16,308 nucleotides of DNA from Pseudomonadota bacterium (GCA_023415035.1 JAEZLX010000031.1:1-16308), one strand, 5' to 3'. Counted from the first letter of the stretch, positions 7,351-14,043 are shown. Translations and numbers: made by a program. The notes: a model not told the origin generated them from the sequence alone.

Positions 7351-8043
7351 TCAGGCCTGCCCCCGGCGCACGCCCAGGCTGTAGCGGCGCTCCAGCCAGC
7401 GCAACGCCCAAAGCGAGACACTGGTGAAGATCAGGAAAAGCGCCGCCGCAAACAGGTAAAAGGTGAAAGGTTCGCGGGTGGCCGCACTGGCCTGCTTGGC
7501 CAGGTAGGTCATTTCGTGCAGACCGATCAGGCTGACGAGGGCCGTGGCCTTGATGAGCACCAGCCAGTTGTTGGTGAAGCCGGGCAGGGCATAGCGCACC
7601 ATCTGGGGCAGGGTGATGCGCAGGAAGGTGCGCAGGCGTCCCATGCCGAAGGACCAGGCGGCCTCCATCTGCCCCTTGGGGATGGCGAGGATGGCGCCGC
7701 GGAAGGTTTCCGTCATGTAGGCGCCATAGATGAAGCCGATGGTGAGCACGCCAGCGGCGAAAGGATTGATGTCCACGGTGGCTTTGCTGCCAACCATGGC
7801 CAGCAGGTGGTTCAGGCCGATGGTGCCCCCGTAGAACACCAGCAGCATCAGCACCAGCTCGGGCACACCGCGCACCACCGTGGTGTAGGCAGTGGCCAGG
7901 ATCACGAGCGGCCTTTGTCCGGAGAGCTTCGCGGCGGCACCCAGCAGGCCCAGCAGGATCGCCAGGGCCAGGGAAGCCAGCGAGACGCCCACCGTCAGGA
8001 GGGCGCCTTGCAGGATGGAAAAATAATACCCGGACAAAGGCAT
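7351..8043 (-). CDS. aotQ: Basic amino acid ABC transporter permease (AotQ/HisQ-type)
   Basis: A 230-residue inner-membrane permease and partner of the next gene product. Hydrophobic helices lie at about 12-36, 48-72, 95-117, 152-175 and 193-215. The EAA loop is MEAAWSFGMGRLRTFLRITL (126-145) followed by PQM. The block VVRGVPELVLMLLVFYG (56-72) is diagnostic of the HisQ/ArtQ type, where Pro-Glu-Leu replaces the Pro-Leu-Leu of the HisM type. It starts 14 bases after the binding protein gene with only a weak GGGCG upstream. Length and topology are normal for the family. Confidence 0.9.
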   Translation of the reverse strand: MPLSGYYFSILQGALLTVGVSLASLALAILLGLLGAAAKLSGQRPLVILATAYTTVVRGVPELVLMLLVFYGGTIGLNHLLAMVGSKATVDINPFAAGVLTIGFIYGAYMTETFRGAILAIPKGQMEAAWSFGMGRLRTFLRITLPQMVRYALPGFTNNWLVLIKATALVSLIGLHEMTYLAKQASAATREPFTFYLFAAALFLIFTSVSLWALRWLERRYSLGVRRGQA

Positions 8044-8057
8044 TCGCCCGCGACGTG

Positions 8058-8888
8058 TCAGTCGCCGTAAACGTCGAAGTCGAAGTACTTCTTGGCCACG
8101 GTCTCGTAGACACCGTTGGCGCGGATGGCCTTGATGGCGTCGTTGAGCTGGTTGCGCAGCTCGTCCTCGCCCTTGCGCAGGGCCACGCCCATGCCGATGC
8201 CGTAGTACTGCGGATCGTTGAGGGCCGGACCGACGAAGCCGTAGCCCTGGCCTTCGGGCTTGCTCAGGAAGCCGCCGGTGACTTCGACCTGGTCAGCCAC
8301 GGTGCCGTCCAGACGGCCCGATCGGATGTCCAGATAGACCTGGTCCTGCGCTTCGTAGGGAACCACGTTCACGCCAGCCGGCTTGAGCTCGCCCAGCGCG
8401 TACTTCTCCTGCGTGCTGCCCTTGAGCACACCCAGCTTCTTGCCCTTGAGCGAGGCCGGATCGGTGTACTCGGTACCTTCCTTGACGACGATGCGGCTGG
8501 GGGTGCTGTAGTACTTGTCTGTGAAGTCGATGACCTGCTTGCGCTCGTCGGTGATCGACATCGAGCTGATGATCACGTCGTACTTCTTGGCCTGCAGGCC
8601 GGGGATCATGCTATCCCACACTTGTTCGACGTACACGCACTTGCGCTTGATCTCGGCGCACAGTGCCTCGGCGATGTCCACATCGAAGCCGGTGGGCTTG
8701 CCGTCGGCCGTCTTGTAGGTGAAGGGCTCGTAGGTCGGATCGATGGCGACCTTCAGTTCCGGCAGCTCGGCCGGCGCCGGTGCCGCAGCGGGTGCTTCGG
8801 CTGCAGGCGCAGGAGGCGCCTCGGACTTACCACAACCAGCCAGTGCCACGGCGCCGAGCAGGCTGGCCGTCAGGAGCAGATGCTTCAT
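8058..8888 (-). CDS. aotJ: Amino acid-binding lipoprotein of the ABC transporter (AotJ-type)
   Basis: A 276-residue solute-binding protein of family 3 (SBP_bac_3). Residues 1-18 are a lipoprotein signal ending in lipobox LAGC, with Cys19 as the lipid anchor. An Ala/Pro/Glu-rich tether follows (about 22-42), and then the two-lobed binding domain: LKVAIDPTYEPFTYK, GKPTGFDVDIAEALC, WDSMIPGLQAKKYDVIISS and MSITDERKQVIDFTDKYY, all hallmarks of LAO/HisJ/AotJ proteins. Asp and Arg in the ITDERK block would hold the ligand's amino and carboxylate groups. A lipid-anchored form contrasts with the soluble enterobacterial HisJ. It is the first gene of the operon, consistent with high expression of the binding protein. 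Ligand (arginine, ornithine, lysine or histidine) is not decided by the sequence. Confidence 0.92.
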   Translation of the reverse strand: MKHLLLTASLLGAVALAGCGKSEAPPAPAAEAPAAAPAPAELPELKVAIDPTYEPFTYKTADGKPTGFDVDIAEALCAEIKRKCVYVEQVWDSMIPGLQAKKYDVIISSMSITDERKQVIDFTDKYYSTPSRIVVKEGTEYTDPASLKGKKLGVLKGSTQEKYALGELKPAGVNVVPYEAQDQVYLDIRSGRLDGTVADQVEVTGGFLSKPEGQGYGFVGPALNDPQYYGIGMGVALRKGEDELRNQLNDAIKAIRANGVYETVAKKYFDFDVYGD

Positions 8889-9126
8889 GGAAAAAATGCC
8901 TCAGAAAAGATTGAACACCGGATACCACGCGGTTCCAGCCAGAAACCCGATTGTAGGTGGGCGTCAGCCTCCACCCGGATGCACCAAACTGGTGTTTCCC
9001 CGGATCGCCGCTATTCCCGTGGCAAATGGCATGCCAAGCGGTCTTTCGCCTTGGTCGCAGGCAATCAATTCCCGGGTGTGGAAACCCCAGCAAACTTGCT
9101 TGCGTTTTGTCCGGCTGGGAGCCCGC
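8889..9126. promoter_or_regulatory. Upstream region of the aot operon
   Basis: This gap must hold the start signals of the operon read leftwards and the end of the pmp transcript. On the minus strand TACAAT (8955-8950) resembles a -10 element, but no matching -35 is seen 16-18 bases away, so the promoter call is weak. Two inverted repeats lie just upstream: GGTGG (8956-8960) with CCACC (8971-8975), and CACCAAACTGGTG (8982-8994, five-base arms, three-base centre). They could be operator sites. TGGCATGCCA is another palindrome near 9025-9036. No T-run terminator for the pmp genes is evident. Confidence 0.35.
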
Positions 9127-9540
9127 CTATCGGCGCCTTTCCAGCACTTCGAACAAAGCCATGCCGCCCAGCATGGCCATCACGAAGATAACCGCCTTGA
9201 TCTCACCCATACCGAGTGCCGTCAGGGCAGGGCCCGGGCAGAAGCCGGCGGTACCCCAGCCGATGCCGAACAACACAGAGCCGCCCACCAGGCGTTTGTC
9301 GATGCGCCGTTCGGAGGGCAGCCTCATGGCCTGGCCCAGCATGGTCTGGGTGCGTTTTTTGGCGATGGCGAAAGCGACCACGCCGATCGCAATGGCTCCG
9401 CCCATGACGAGGGCCAGCGACGGGTCCCAGGCACCAGCCAGGTCAAGAAATCCGAGCACTTTGGCGGGGTTGGCCAGACCCGAGAGGAGAAGACCGAGCC
9501 CGAACACCAGACCCGCGAGGAAGGAAGTGACGATGGTCAT
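9127..9540 (-). CDS. pmpB: YeeE/YedE-family sulfur transport half-unit (PmpB-like)
   Basis: A 137-residue membrane protein of the YeeE/YedE (DUF6691) family with about four hydrophobic helices. Its conserved cysteine motif is GWGTAGFCPGPA with Cys101, and LSGLANPAKVLGFLD (19-33) is the family's N-terminal block. These half-size units work in pairs and are thought to move thiosulfate or another sulfur species across the inner membrane. GAGG-rich AAGGAGG lies seven bases before ATG 9540, and the gap to the upstream half-unit is 12 bases. It is the last gene of the bigR-pmpA-pmpB transcript. The symbol follows the Xylella/Agrobacterium bigR locus; direction of transport is not known from sequence. 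Confidence 0.85.
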   Translation of the reverse strand: MTIVTSFLAGLVFGLGLLLSGLANPAKVLGFLDLAGAWDPSLALVMGGAIAIGVVAFAIAKKRTQTMLGQAMRLPSERRIDKRLVGGSVLFGIGWGTAGFCPGPALTALGMGEIKAVIFVMAMLGGMALFEVLERRR

Positions 9541-9552
9541 GACAGATCCTCC

Positions 9553-9987
9553 TTACATGCCCAGGACATGCCGGATGATGAACACGGTCGCAAACCCGGA
9601 CGCCATGAACGCCAGCGTGGCCACGAGCGAACGTGGCGAGAGCCGTGACAAGCCGCAGACCCCGTGGCCGCTCGTGCAACCCGAGCCATAACGGGTTCCG
9701 AGACCGACCAGAAGGCCGGCAATGACGAGCGGGCCCCAGCCAGCGTCGATCCGGGGGCTCGGCACCGTGCCGACAAAGGCGTACACGACAGGTGAGACGA
9801 TCAGGCCGAGCAAAAACGCCGCTCGCCATCCGAACTCACCCTTGGCTGGCCTGAGCAATCCGCCCAGAATGCCGCTGATGCCGGCGATGCGTCCGTTCAG
9901 CAGTATCAACATGGCAGCCGCAAGGCCGATGAGCAGCCCACCCGCCAGGGATGCGTATGGCGTGAACGAACTCCAGTCGATGGTCAT
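9553..9987 (-). CDS. pmpA: YeeE/YedE-family sulfur transport half-unit (PmpA-like)
   Basis: A 144-residue membrane protein, the partner half of the YeeE/YedE pair. It has about four hydrophobic helices and the signature GSGCTSGHGVCGLSR with Cys104 and Cys111, plus NGRIAGISGILGGLL (31-45), which is conserved in the N-terminal half of full-length YeeE. Full-length YeeE proteins fuse these two halves; here they are separate genes, as in the Xylella locus. Its ribosome binding site AAGGAG overlaps the last codons and stop of bigR, and the gap is only four bases, so the two are coupled. Likely repressed together with bigR and induced by sulfide or persulfide. Confidence 0.87.
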   Translation of the reverse strand: MTIDWSSFTPYASLAGGLLIGLAAAMLILLNGRIAGISGILGGLLRPAKGEFGWRAAFLLGLIVSPVVYAFVGTVPSPRIDAGWGPLVIAGLLVGLGTRYGSGCTSGHGVCGLSRLSPRSLVATLAFMASGFATVFIIRHVLGM

Positions 9988-9991
9988 GGAA

Positions 9992-10309
9992 TTACTCCTT
10001 GTGGCAGTACAGGCTGTAGAGGACTTGAAGGATTTCCAGCATCCTGGGGTCCGCCAGGCTGTAGCAGATGCGCTTGCCCTCCCGGCGGGTATGGACGATG
10101 CCTTCGTAGCGAAGCACGCCCAGCTGCTGTGACAGCGTCGGTTGACGGATGCCCAGGGCCTCCTCCAGCTCGCCCACGCTCATCTCGCCCTGCGACAGCT
10201 GGCAGAGCAGCAGAAGCCTGTCTTCATTGGCCAGTGCTTTCAGCGCGCTCACAGCCTGGCCGGCCGCCTTGCGCAGCGAGTCGGGATCGATGACGGTTTT
10301 TTCAGACAA
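9992..10309 (-). CDS. bigR: BigR/SqrR-like ArsR-family persulfide-sensing repressor
   Basis: A 105-residue winged-helix repressor. The ArsR fold is clear: LKALANEDRLLLLCQL (23-38), recognition helix QPTLSQQLGVLRYEGIV (56-72) and wing RREGKRICYSL (75-85). Cys36 and Cys102 are 66 residues apart, the same spacing as the redox pair of Xylella BigR and Rhodobacter SqrR, which form a di- or tetrasulfide with persulfides and leave DNA. Cys82 is an extra cysteine. The start is TTG at 10309: GAGGAG lies eight bases upstream (10318-10323), the protein then has the normal family length, and no in-frame ATG is nearby. A longer reading to 10426 would cross the operator and the divergent gene. It is first in bigR-pmpA-pmpB and should repress both this operon and blh. 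Confidence 0.88.
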   Translation of the reverse strand: MSEKTVIDPDSLRKAAGQAVSALKALANEDRLLLLCQLSQGEMSVGELEEALGIRQPTLSQQLGVLRYEGIVHTRREGKRICYSLADPRMLEILQVLYSLYCHKE

Positions 10310-10327
10310 GGTGCGGGCTCCTCGGTA

Positions 10328-10371
10328 TTGAAATATTATATCAAACAATATAATATAAAAATATATATCAA
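10328..10371. promoter_or_regulatory. Divergent blh / bigR promoters with BigR-type operator
   Basis: A strongly AT-rich stretch in GC-rich DNA. A perfect inverted repeat, ATATTATAT (10333-10341) and ATATAATAT (10348-10356) with a six-base centre CAAACA, is the candidate operator. Plus strand: TTGAAA (10328-10333), 17 bases, TAATAT (10351-10356) is a near-ideal sigma-70 promoter for blh. Minus strand: TATAAT (10340-10335) is a consensus -10 for bigR, with only a weak -35. Both -10 boxes lie inside repeat arms, so one bound dimer would block both directions. A second AT run (10361-10368) may extend the site. Confidence 0.75.
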
Positions 10372-10384
10372 TTATGGAGTGCCC

Positions 10385-11269
10385 ATGACGTCCAGAACCA
10401 CTGTCCAGGCATTTTTCGATGAGCACACATGGACCGTTTCGTATGTCATCACCGACAGGGATAGCATGCGCGCCGCAATTGTCGATCCGGTCCTGGACTT
10501 CGACTTCAAGTCAGGACGCACGAGCACCGTGCAGGCCGACAAGGTGCTTGCCTGGGTGCGTGAGCAGGGCCTGACGGTGGACTGGATCCTGGAAACTCAC
10601 GCTCATGCGGATCACCTGTCGGCGGCGCGGTATTTGCAACAGGCCATCGGCGGCCGGATCGGCATCGGGGAGCACATCAGGGAAGTTCAGGCAACCTTCA
10701 AGAAGCTGTACAACCTGGAACGCCACTTTCTGCCCGATGGCTCCCAGTTCGACCATCTCTTCAGGGACGGGGAGGTCTTCACGATCGGGAGGGTCGAAGC
10801 TCGGGCTTTGCTGGTTCCGGGGCACACACCGGCCGACATGGCCTATTTGGTGGATGACGCGGCCTTCGTCGGCGACACCCTCTTCATGCCCGATGTGGGC
10901 ACCGCCCGCGCCGACTTTCCCGGAGGGGATGCGCGAACGCTGTACCGGTCGATCCGGCGCATCCTGTCGCTGCCACCGGAAACGCGGATCTATGTCTGCC
11001 ACGACTATCCGCCAGAGGGCAGGGCGGCGGCCTGGGAGACGACTGTGGCAGCGCAGCGGGCCAGCAATATCCATGTCCGCGATGGCATTGGCGAGGACGA
11101 ATTCGTCGCGATGCGCACTGCGCGCGATGCAACGTTAGACGTGCCCACGCTCATCCTGCCATCGTTGCAAGTCAACATCCGGGCCGGCCAGATGCCGCCT
11201 GCCGAAGATAACGGCGTGAGTTACCTGAAAATTCCGTTGAACGTCCTCGGGGGCTCTGCCAGTCGATGA
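10385..11269 (+). CDS. blh: Persulfide dioxygenase / beta-lactamase-like hydrolase (Blh, ETHE1-type)
   Basis: A 294-residue cytoplasmic metallo-beta-lactamase-fold enzyme of the ETHE1/Blh type, expected to oxidise glutathione persulfide to sulfite with a single iron. The metal site is THAHADHLSA (71-80) with His72, His74, Asp76 and His77. Ligand His147 lies in VPGHTPADM, Asp164 in FVGDTLF and His206 in YVCHDY. By ETHE1 analogy His72, His147 and Asp164 bind iron. MPDVGTARADFPGGDA (168-183) is the substrate-loop signature of this subgroup. Start ATG 10385 has GGAG five bases upstream; longer readings from 10142 run through the operator. No rhodanese domain is fused. It is transcribed divergently from bigR and together with PmpAB forms a sulfide-detoxifying unit. 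Confidence 0.92.
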   Translation: MTSRTTVQAFFDEHTWTVSYVITDRDSMRAAIVDPVLDFDFKSGRTSTVQADKVLAWVREQGLTVDWILETHAHADHLSAARYLQQAIGGRIGIGEHIREVQATFKKLYNLERHFLPDGSQFDHLFRDGEVFTIGRVEARALLVPGHTPADMAYLVDDAAFVGDTLFMPDVGTARADFPGGDARTLYRSIRRILSLPPETRIYVCHDYPPEGRAAAWETTVAAQRASNIHVRDGIGEDEFVAMRTARDATLDVPTLILPSLQVNIRAGQMPPAEDNGVSYLKIPLNVLGGSASR

Positions 11270-11320
11270 AGGATCGGCGGGCGGATCACCGCGATGGCAG
11301 AAATGACATCCCCGCTGATG

Positions 11321-11584
11321 TCAGAGACCGTCGTCGAAGGCGGTGTGGTCAAGGCCCTGGTGGCTGATGCAGTAGGACTCGTGGTTTCCGGTGATACTGT
11401 CGTTGGCCTTGATTTCAATGCAGGCGGCCTGACCCCTGAACAAACGGTGCTCGGCAACCCTAGCCCAGGACAGCAGCACGTCGCGTGTTAATTGCCGCGC
11501 GGCGGCTTTCTTGTACTTGGCAGCGAGGAAGGCCCGAATTTCCTCCAGGCCACGGTCGTTGACCCACTGGACGGTGACGGTCAC
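11321..11584 (-). CDS. Small protein of unknown function
   Basis: An 87-residue protein I do not recognise. It starts at GTG 11584 with AGGAG seven bases upstream on the minus strand, and a promoter-like pair lies about 90 bases further up, so it looks like a real gene rather than a shadow. The first half is helical and basic (RGLEEIRAFLAAKYKKAAAR, 11-30). The second half reads as beta-rich: ACIEIKANDSITGNHESYCI (54-73), with Cys55 and Cys72. No signal peptide or membrane segment. It converges on blh, 51 bases away. A role in the sulfide module is possible only by proximity. It could also be a remnant of a larger gene. Confidence 0.5.
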   Translation of the reverse strand: MTVTVQWVNDRGLEEIRAFLAAKYKKAAARQLTRDVLLSWARVAEHRLFRGQAACIEIKANDSITGNHESYCISHQGLDHTAFDDGL

Positions 11585-12053
11585 GATGAATCTCCTGTAC
11601 TCAATGAGGAAAGGAACGGGGCCGGCGACCGCAACTAGCTGCTGGTCTGTCGCTCCTACCTGTTGGGAAAACTATCATCCTTGCGCTCCCCATTTGCAAA
11701 CGATTCTGACTATTTGCGTCATTGCCTATACCGCAGTGGGTAAGTCCGAAACTGAATGGGCCGTCGGCAACCCGACCGCATTTGGGCGACGTTTGGAGTG
11801 AAGAACCATCGCCTTCGCCGGAAGTACTCATATCCTCCCGTTCAACTGAGCCATTTAGTGATTTATTTCACACTGTCGTCGCCAACCATGCGAAATGACG
11901 GGATTATTTGTTTTTATTCATTGGGTTGCGCTGGTCTGAGATCCGTTCAACTGTAGGTGTGCCTTGGCTGCCATGTTTGGTCTGCGGGGGCATCTGGCGC
12001 CCCCAATACTGGAGATGCGCCGATTGGGTTTCAACTCATTCGTTAGGATCGCA
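11585..12053. other. Intergenic region upstream of aer, no gene seen
   Basis: About 470 bases with no ORF that has both a ribosome binding site and a plausible protein. Composition is more AT-rich than its neighbours, especially 11850-11930. A hairpin GGGGGC (11986-11991) / GCCCCC (11999-12004) with a seven-base loop lies in the likely leader of aer and has no T-run. I see no good sigma-28 or sigma-54 promoter, no tRNA and no IS relic. The aer start is set by AGGA six bases before ATG 12054. Confidence 0.4.
11671..11699 (-). promoter_or_regulatory. Candidate promoter of the small unknown gene
   Basis: On the minus strand TTGCAA (11699-11694), a 17-base spacer and GATAGT (11676-11671) match sigma-70 boxes at four of six positions each. 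A transcript would begin near 11664 and give a leader of about 80 bases. Evidence is pattern only. Confidence 0.3.
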
Positions 12054-13589
12054 ATGGAAAAGCCAGTCACTCAACGCGAATTCACGTTTCCCTCGGACGC
12101 GACGCTGATGTCGACCACCGACACGCGAAGCTATATCCGGTATGCCAATGACGCCTTTGTCAACGTCAGCGGCTTCACGCGGGAAGAGCTGCAGAACCAG
12201 CCCCACAACATCGTCCGCCACCCGGACATGCCCAAACTCGTTTTTGCGGACATGTGGGCCACCCTCAAGAAGGGACTGCCCTGGACGGGCCTGGTGAAAA
12301 ACCGCCGCAAGGATGGCGACCACTACTGGGTTCGCGCCAACGCTGTGCCCATCGTCCGAGGAGGGCGCCCGGTTGGCTACATGTCAGTGCGCACCAAGGC
12401 CGCTCCCGAAGAGATTCGACAGGCCGAGGAGCTCTACAAGCAACTGAACGAAGGCAATACCAGCCGCATGCCCCATGAGGGCATCGTCATCCGAAAAGGT
12501 TTGCTGAGCTGGACTTCCTGGTTCAAGACGATGTCGGTCCGCACCCGCATTCACCTGGGCGTCTGGAGTGTACTTCCCATCGTGGTGGCAGGTACTTATG
12601 CGCTCGGGGGGCGAGGTGTGGAGCTCGCCGGTATTTCAGCCGTTGTCGGTGCTTCGCTCGTGGCTCTGTCCATTTACCTCCAGTTGCAACTGGCCCGCCC
12701 GATCGAGCTGCTGCGTGACCAGGCCTTGCGCATTGCCACTGGTGACAGCACCGAGGCAGCGCGCCTGGACCGTGTCGACGAAATCGGCGTCACGCTGCGT
12801 TCCGTGAACCAGTTGGGTCTGATGTTCCGTTGGCTGGTGCGTGACGTTTGCACCCAGGTGCTGACTGTGCGTGGTGCCTCTGACGAAATCGCCATGGGCA
12901 ACGCTTCCCTGGGCGAACGCACGGAGACCGCCGCCCAGAACGTGCAGGAGACTGCGGCCTCGATGGAAGAGATGACCGCGACGGTGGCGACCACAGCACA
13001 GACGGCCGGTCATGCCGACACCTTGGCCGATCGCGCCCGCGACGAAGCTGCCGAAGGCGGTCAGGTCATGACCGAAGCCATCCGGGTGATGGGTGACATC
13101 GAAGACAGCTGCCGGCACATCGGCAACATCATCGGCACCGTTGACAGCATTGCCTTTCAGACCAACCTGCTGGCGCTCAATGCCGCCGTGGAAGCAGCCC
13201 GTGCGGGCGAGCAAGGCAAGGGCTTTGCGGTCGTGGCTGCCGAAGTACGGGCCCTGGCCAAGCGGTCTGCCGATGCTGCCAGGGAAATCAAGGCTCTGGT
13301 GGAGGACAGCGTCGGAAAGGCTGAACGCGGCTCCACGATCGTGGGAGACGCCGGCAAGAAGATGGAAGCCATCGTTGACCGCATTGGTGAGGTCAGCGGA
13401 TTGATGCGCGAAATCAGTCTGGCCACCAACCAGCAGAGCTCGGGTATCGGACAGGTGGGACAGGCCGTCTCGAAACTGGATGAGCTGACCGGCCACAACG
13501 CGTCGCTGGTGGAACAAAGCGGCGCAGCCGCCCAGATGCTTCAGCAACAAGCCAAGCGCCTGGAGGAGGCGGTCGGGGTTTTCAGCTGA
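12054..13589 (+). CDS. aer: Aerotaxis receptor Aer (PAS-HAMP-methyl-accepting signalling protein)
   Basis: A 511-residue energy taxis receptor, close in length and plan to E. coli Aer (506). The N-terminal PAS domain (about 10-125) has DATLMSTTD, YANDAFVNVSGF and NIVRHPDMPK (52-61), where Arg55, His56 and Asp58 correspond to the FAD-binding residues of E. coli Aer; Trp68 and KNRRKDGDHYWVRANAVP follow. Two hydrophobic segments (about 167-184 and 190-210) with almost no periplasmic loop anchor it in the inner membrane. HAMP follows (about 211-260), then the signalling domain, whose tip is DSIAFQTNLLALNAAVEAAR (364-383). There is no C-terminal CheR/CheB pentapeptide, as in Aer. It senses redox state through FAD and signals through CheW and CheA. 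ATG 12054 with AGGA upstream is preferred to a longer reading from 11964. No other chemotaxis gene is nearby. Confidence 0.93.
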   Translation: MEKPVTQREFTFPSDATLMSTTDTRSYIRYANDAFVNVSGFTREELQNQPHNIVRHPDMPKLVFADMWATLKKGLPWTGLVKNRRKDGDHYWVRANAVPIVRGGRPVGYMSVRTKAAPEEIRQAEELYKQLNEGNTSRMPHEGIVIRKGLLSWTSWFKTMSVRTRIHLGVWSVLPIVVAGTYALGGRGVELAGISAVVGASLVALSIYLQLQLARPIELLRDQALRIATGDSTEAARLDRVDEIGVTLRSVNQLGLMFRWLVRDVCTQVLTVRGASDEIAMGNASLGERTETAAQNVQETAASMEEMTATVATTAQTAGHADTLADRARDEAAEGGQVMTEAIRVMGDIEDSCRHIGNIIGTVDSIAFQTNLLALNAAVEAARAGEQGKGFAVVAAEVRALAKRSADAAREIKALVEDSVGKAERGSTIVGDAGKKMEAIVDRIGEVSGLMREISLATNQQSSGIGQVGQAVSKLDELTGHNASLVEQSGAAAQMLQQQAKRLEEAVGVFS

Positions 13590-13662
13590 CACCGCCTAAT
13601 GCCGCGCAAATCCCTGCGACGCCGGCGTTCAGGCTGCGCAGCAGATCCGGAAACGGCTTGAA

Positions 13663-13713
13663 GGAGTGGCTTGCATCTGGTGAAGACAGCCACTCCATAT
13701 TCTTTCCATCTTT
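13663..13713 (+). terminator. Hairpin after aer, probable terminator
   Basis: Perfect nine-base arms GGAGTGGCT (13663-13671) and AGCCACTCC (13688-13696) enclose a 16-base loop and are followed by a T/C-rich run (ATATTCTTTCCATCTTT). It lies about 75 bases after the aer stop and immediately left of the dif-like site. The large loop and imperfect T-run make it a moderate rather than strong intrinsic terminator. It could also be structure belonging to the dif region. Confidence 0.5.
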
Positions 13714-13741
13714 AACTTAACATAATATACAGACTGCTGAT
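13714..13741 (+). other. dif-like attachment site (left prophage junction)
   Basis: ACTTAACATAA (13714-13724) differs at one position from the XerD-binding arm of E. coli dif read in this direction, and TATACA (13725-13730) is identical to its central hexamer. The following 11 bases (GACTGCTGATT) do not resemble the XerC arm. A site with one good arm and one diverged arm, exactly where phage genes begin, is what Xer-dependent integration of a filamentous phage leaves. I infer that the host side is on the left and the phage side on the right; the matching junction should lie right of the window. Confidence 0.75.
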
Positions 13742-14043
13742 TGAATCGCAGCAGCGACACCGGCCACCGCCGCGAGCAGAGCAGGCGAGGCCATCCCTAG
13801 GATGCGGCGGGCCATCCTTCGACGGCAGGCGCTGTCTCTTTCTCCCTCGACCGCGGCCACAAGTGCCCATTGCTCCGGGTTCTCTCCCATTTCCTCCGCC
13901 AATGCGAAGGCGATTGATGGGCTGAGGTTTCCGCGTTGTTTGGCGCTGTGTAGCGCATTTCGCGACAGGTTGAGGTGCTGGTGCCAGTAGGGCGCTGGGT
14001 GCTTCTTCAGGGCCTTTTCCAGCAGTTGCAGAGTGGACTTCAT
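13717..14043 (-). CDS. DUF3693-like phage regulatory protein
   Basis: A 108-residue protein read leftwards, opposite to the phage cluster, as repressors of filamentous phages usually are. Residues about 16-62 (YWHQHLNLSRNALHSAKQRG, then SPSIAFALAEEMGENPEQW) look like a lambda-repressor-type helix-turn-helix and match the DUF3693 'phage-related protein' family as I remember it. Residues 84-108 are hydrophobic and could form a membrane tail. ATG 14043 has AGGAG seven bases upstream; a longer reading to 14118 crosses the operator region. Its last residues (CILC) and its stop codon are encoded by the dif-like site, so the end of the gene depends on the integration junction. Likely a regulator acting on the repeats just upstream; DNA binding is inferred. 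Confidence 0.72.
   Translation of the reverse strand: MKSTLQLLEKALKKHPAPYWHQHLNLSRNALHSAKQRGNLSPSIAFALAEEMGENPEQWALVAAVEGERDSACRRRMARRILGMASPALLAAVAGVAAAIQSAVCILC

Noticed and set aside
8055..9191. 378-codon plus-strand open frame opposite aotJ
   Set aside because: Antisense to a clear binding protein; no start signal and no recognisable domain.
10142..10384. 81-codon upstream extension of blh
   Set aside because: It crosses the operator, the promoter and the start of bigR; ATG 10385 has its own GGAG and fits family length.
11294..11801. Two small plus-strand frames in the region after blh (11294-11491 and 11511-11801)
   Set aside because: No ribosome binding sites and no protein-like pattern; the first lies opposite the better-supported minus-strand gene.
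11908..12108. Short plus-strand frame overlapping the start of aer
   Set aside because: Out of frame with aer, no start signal, no recognisable content.
13663..13696. Hairpin left of dif as part of a tRNA-type attachment site
   Set aside because: No tRNA features; it fits a terminator after aer better, and the dif-like site explains the integration.
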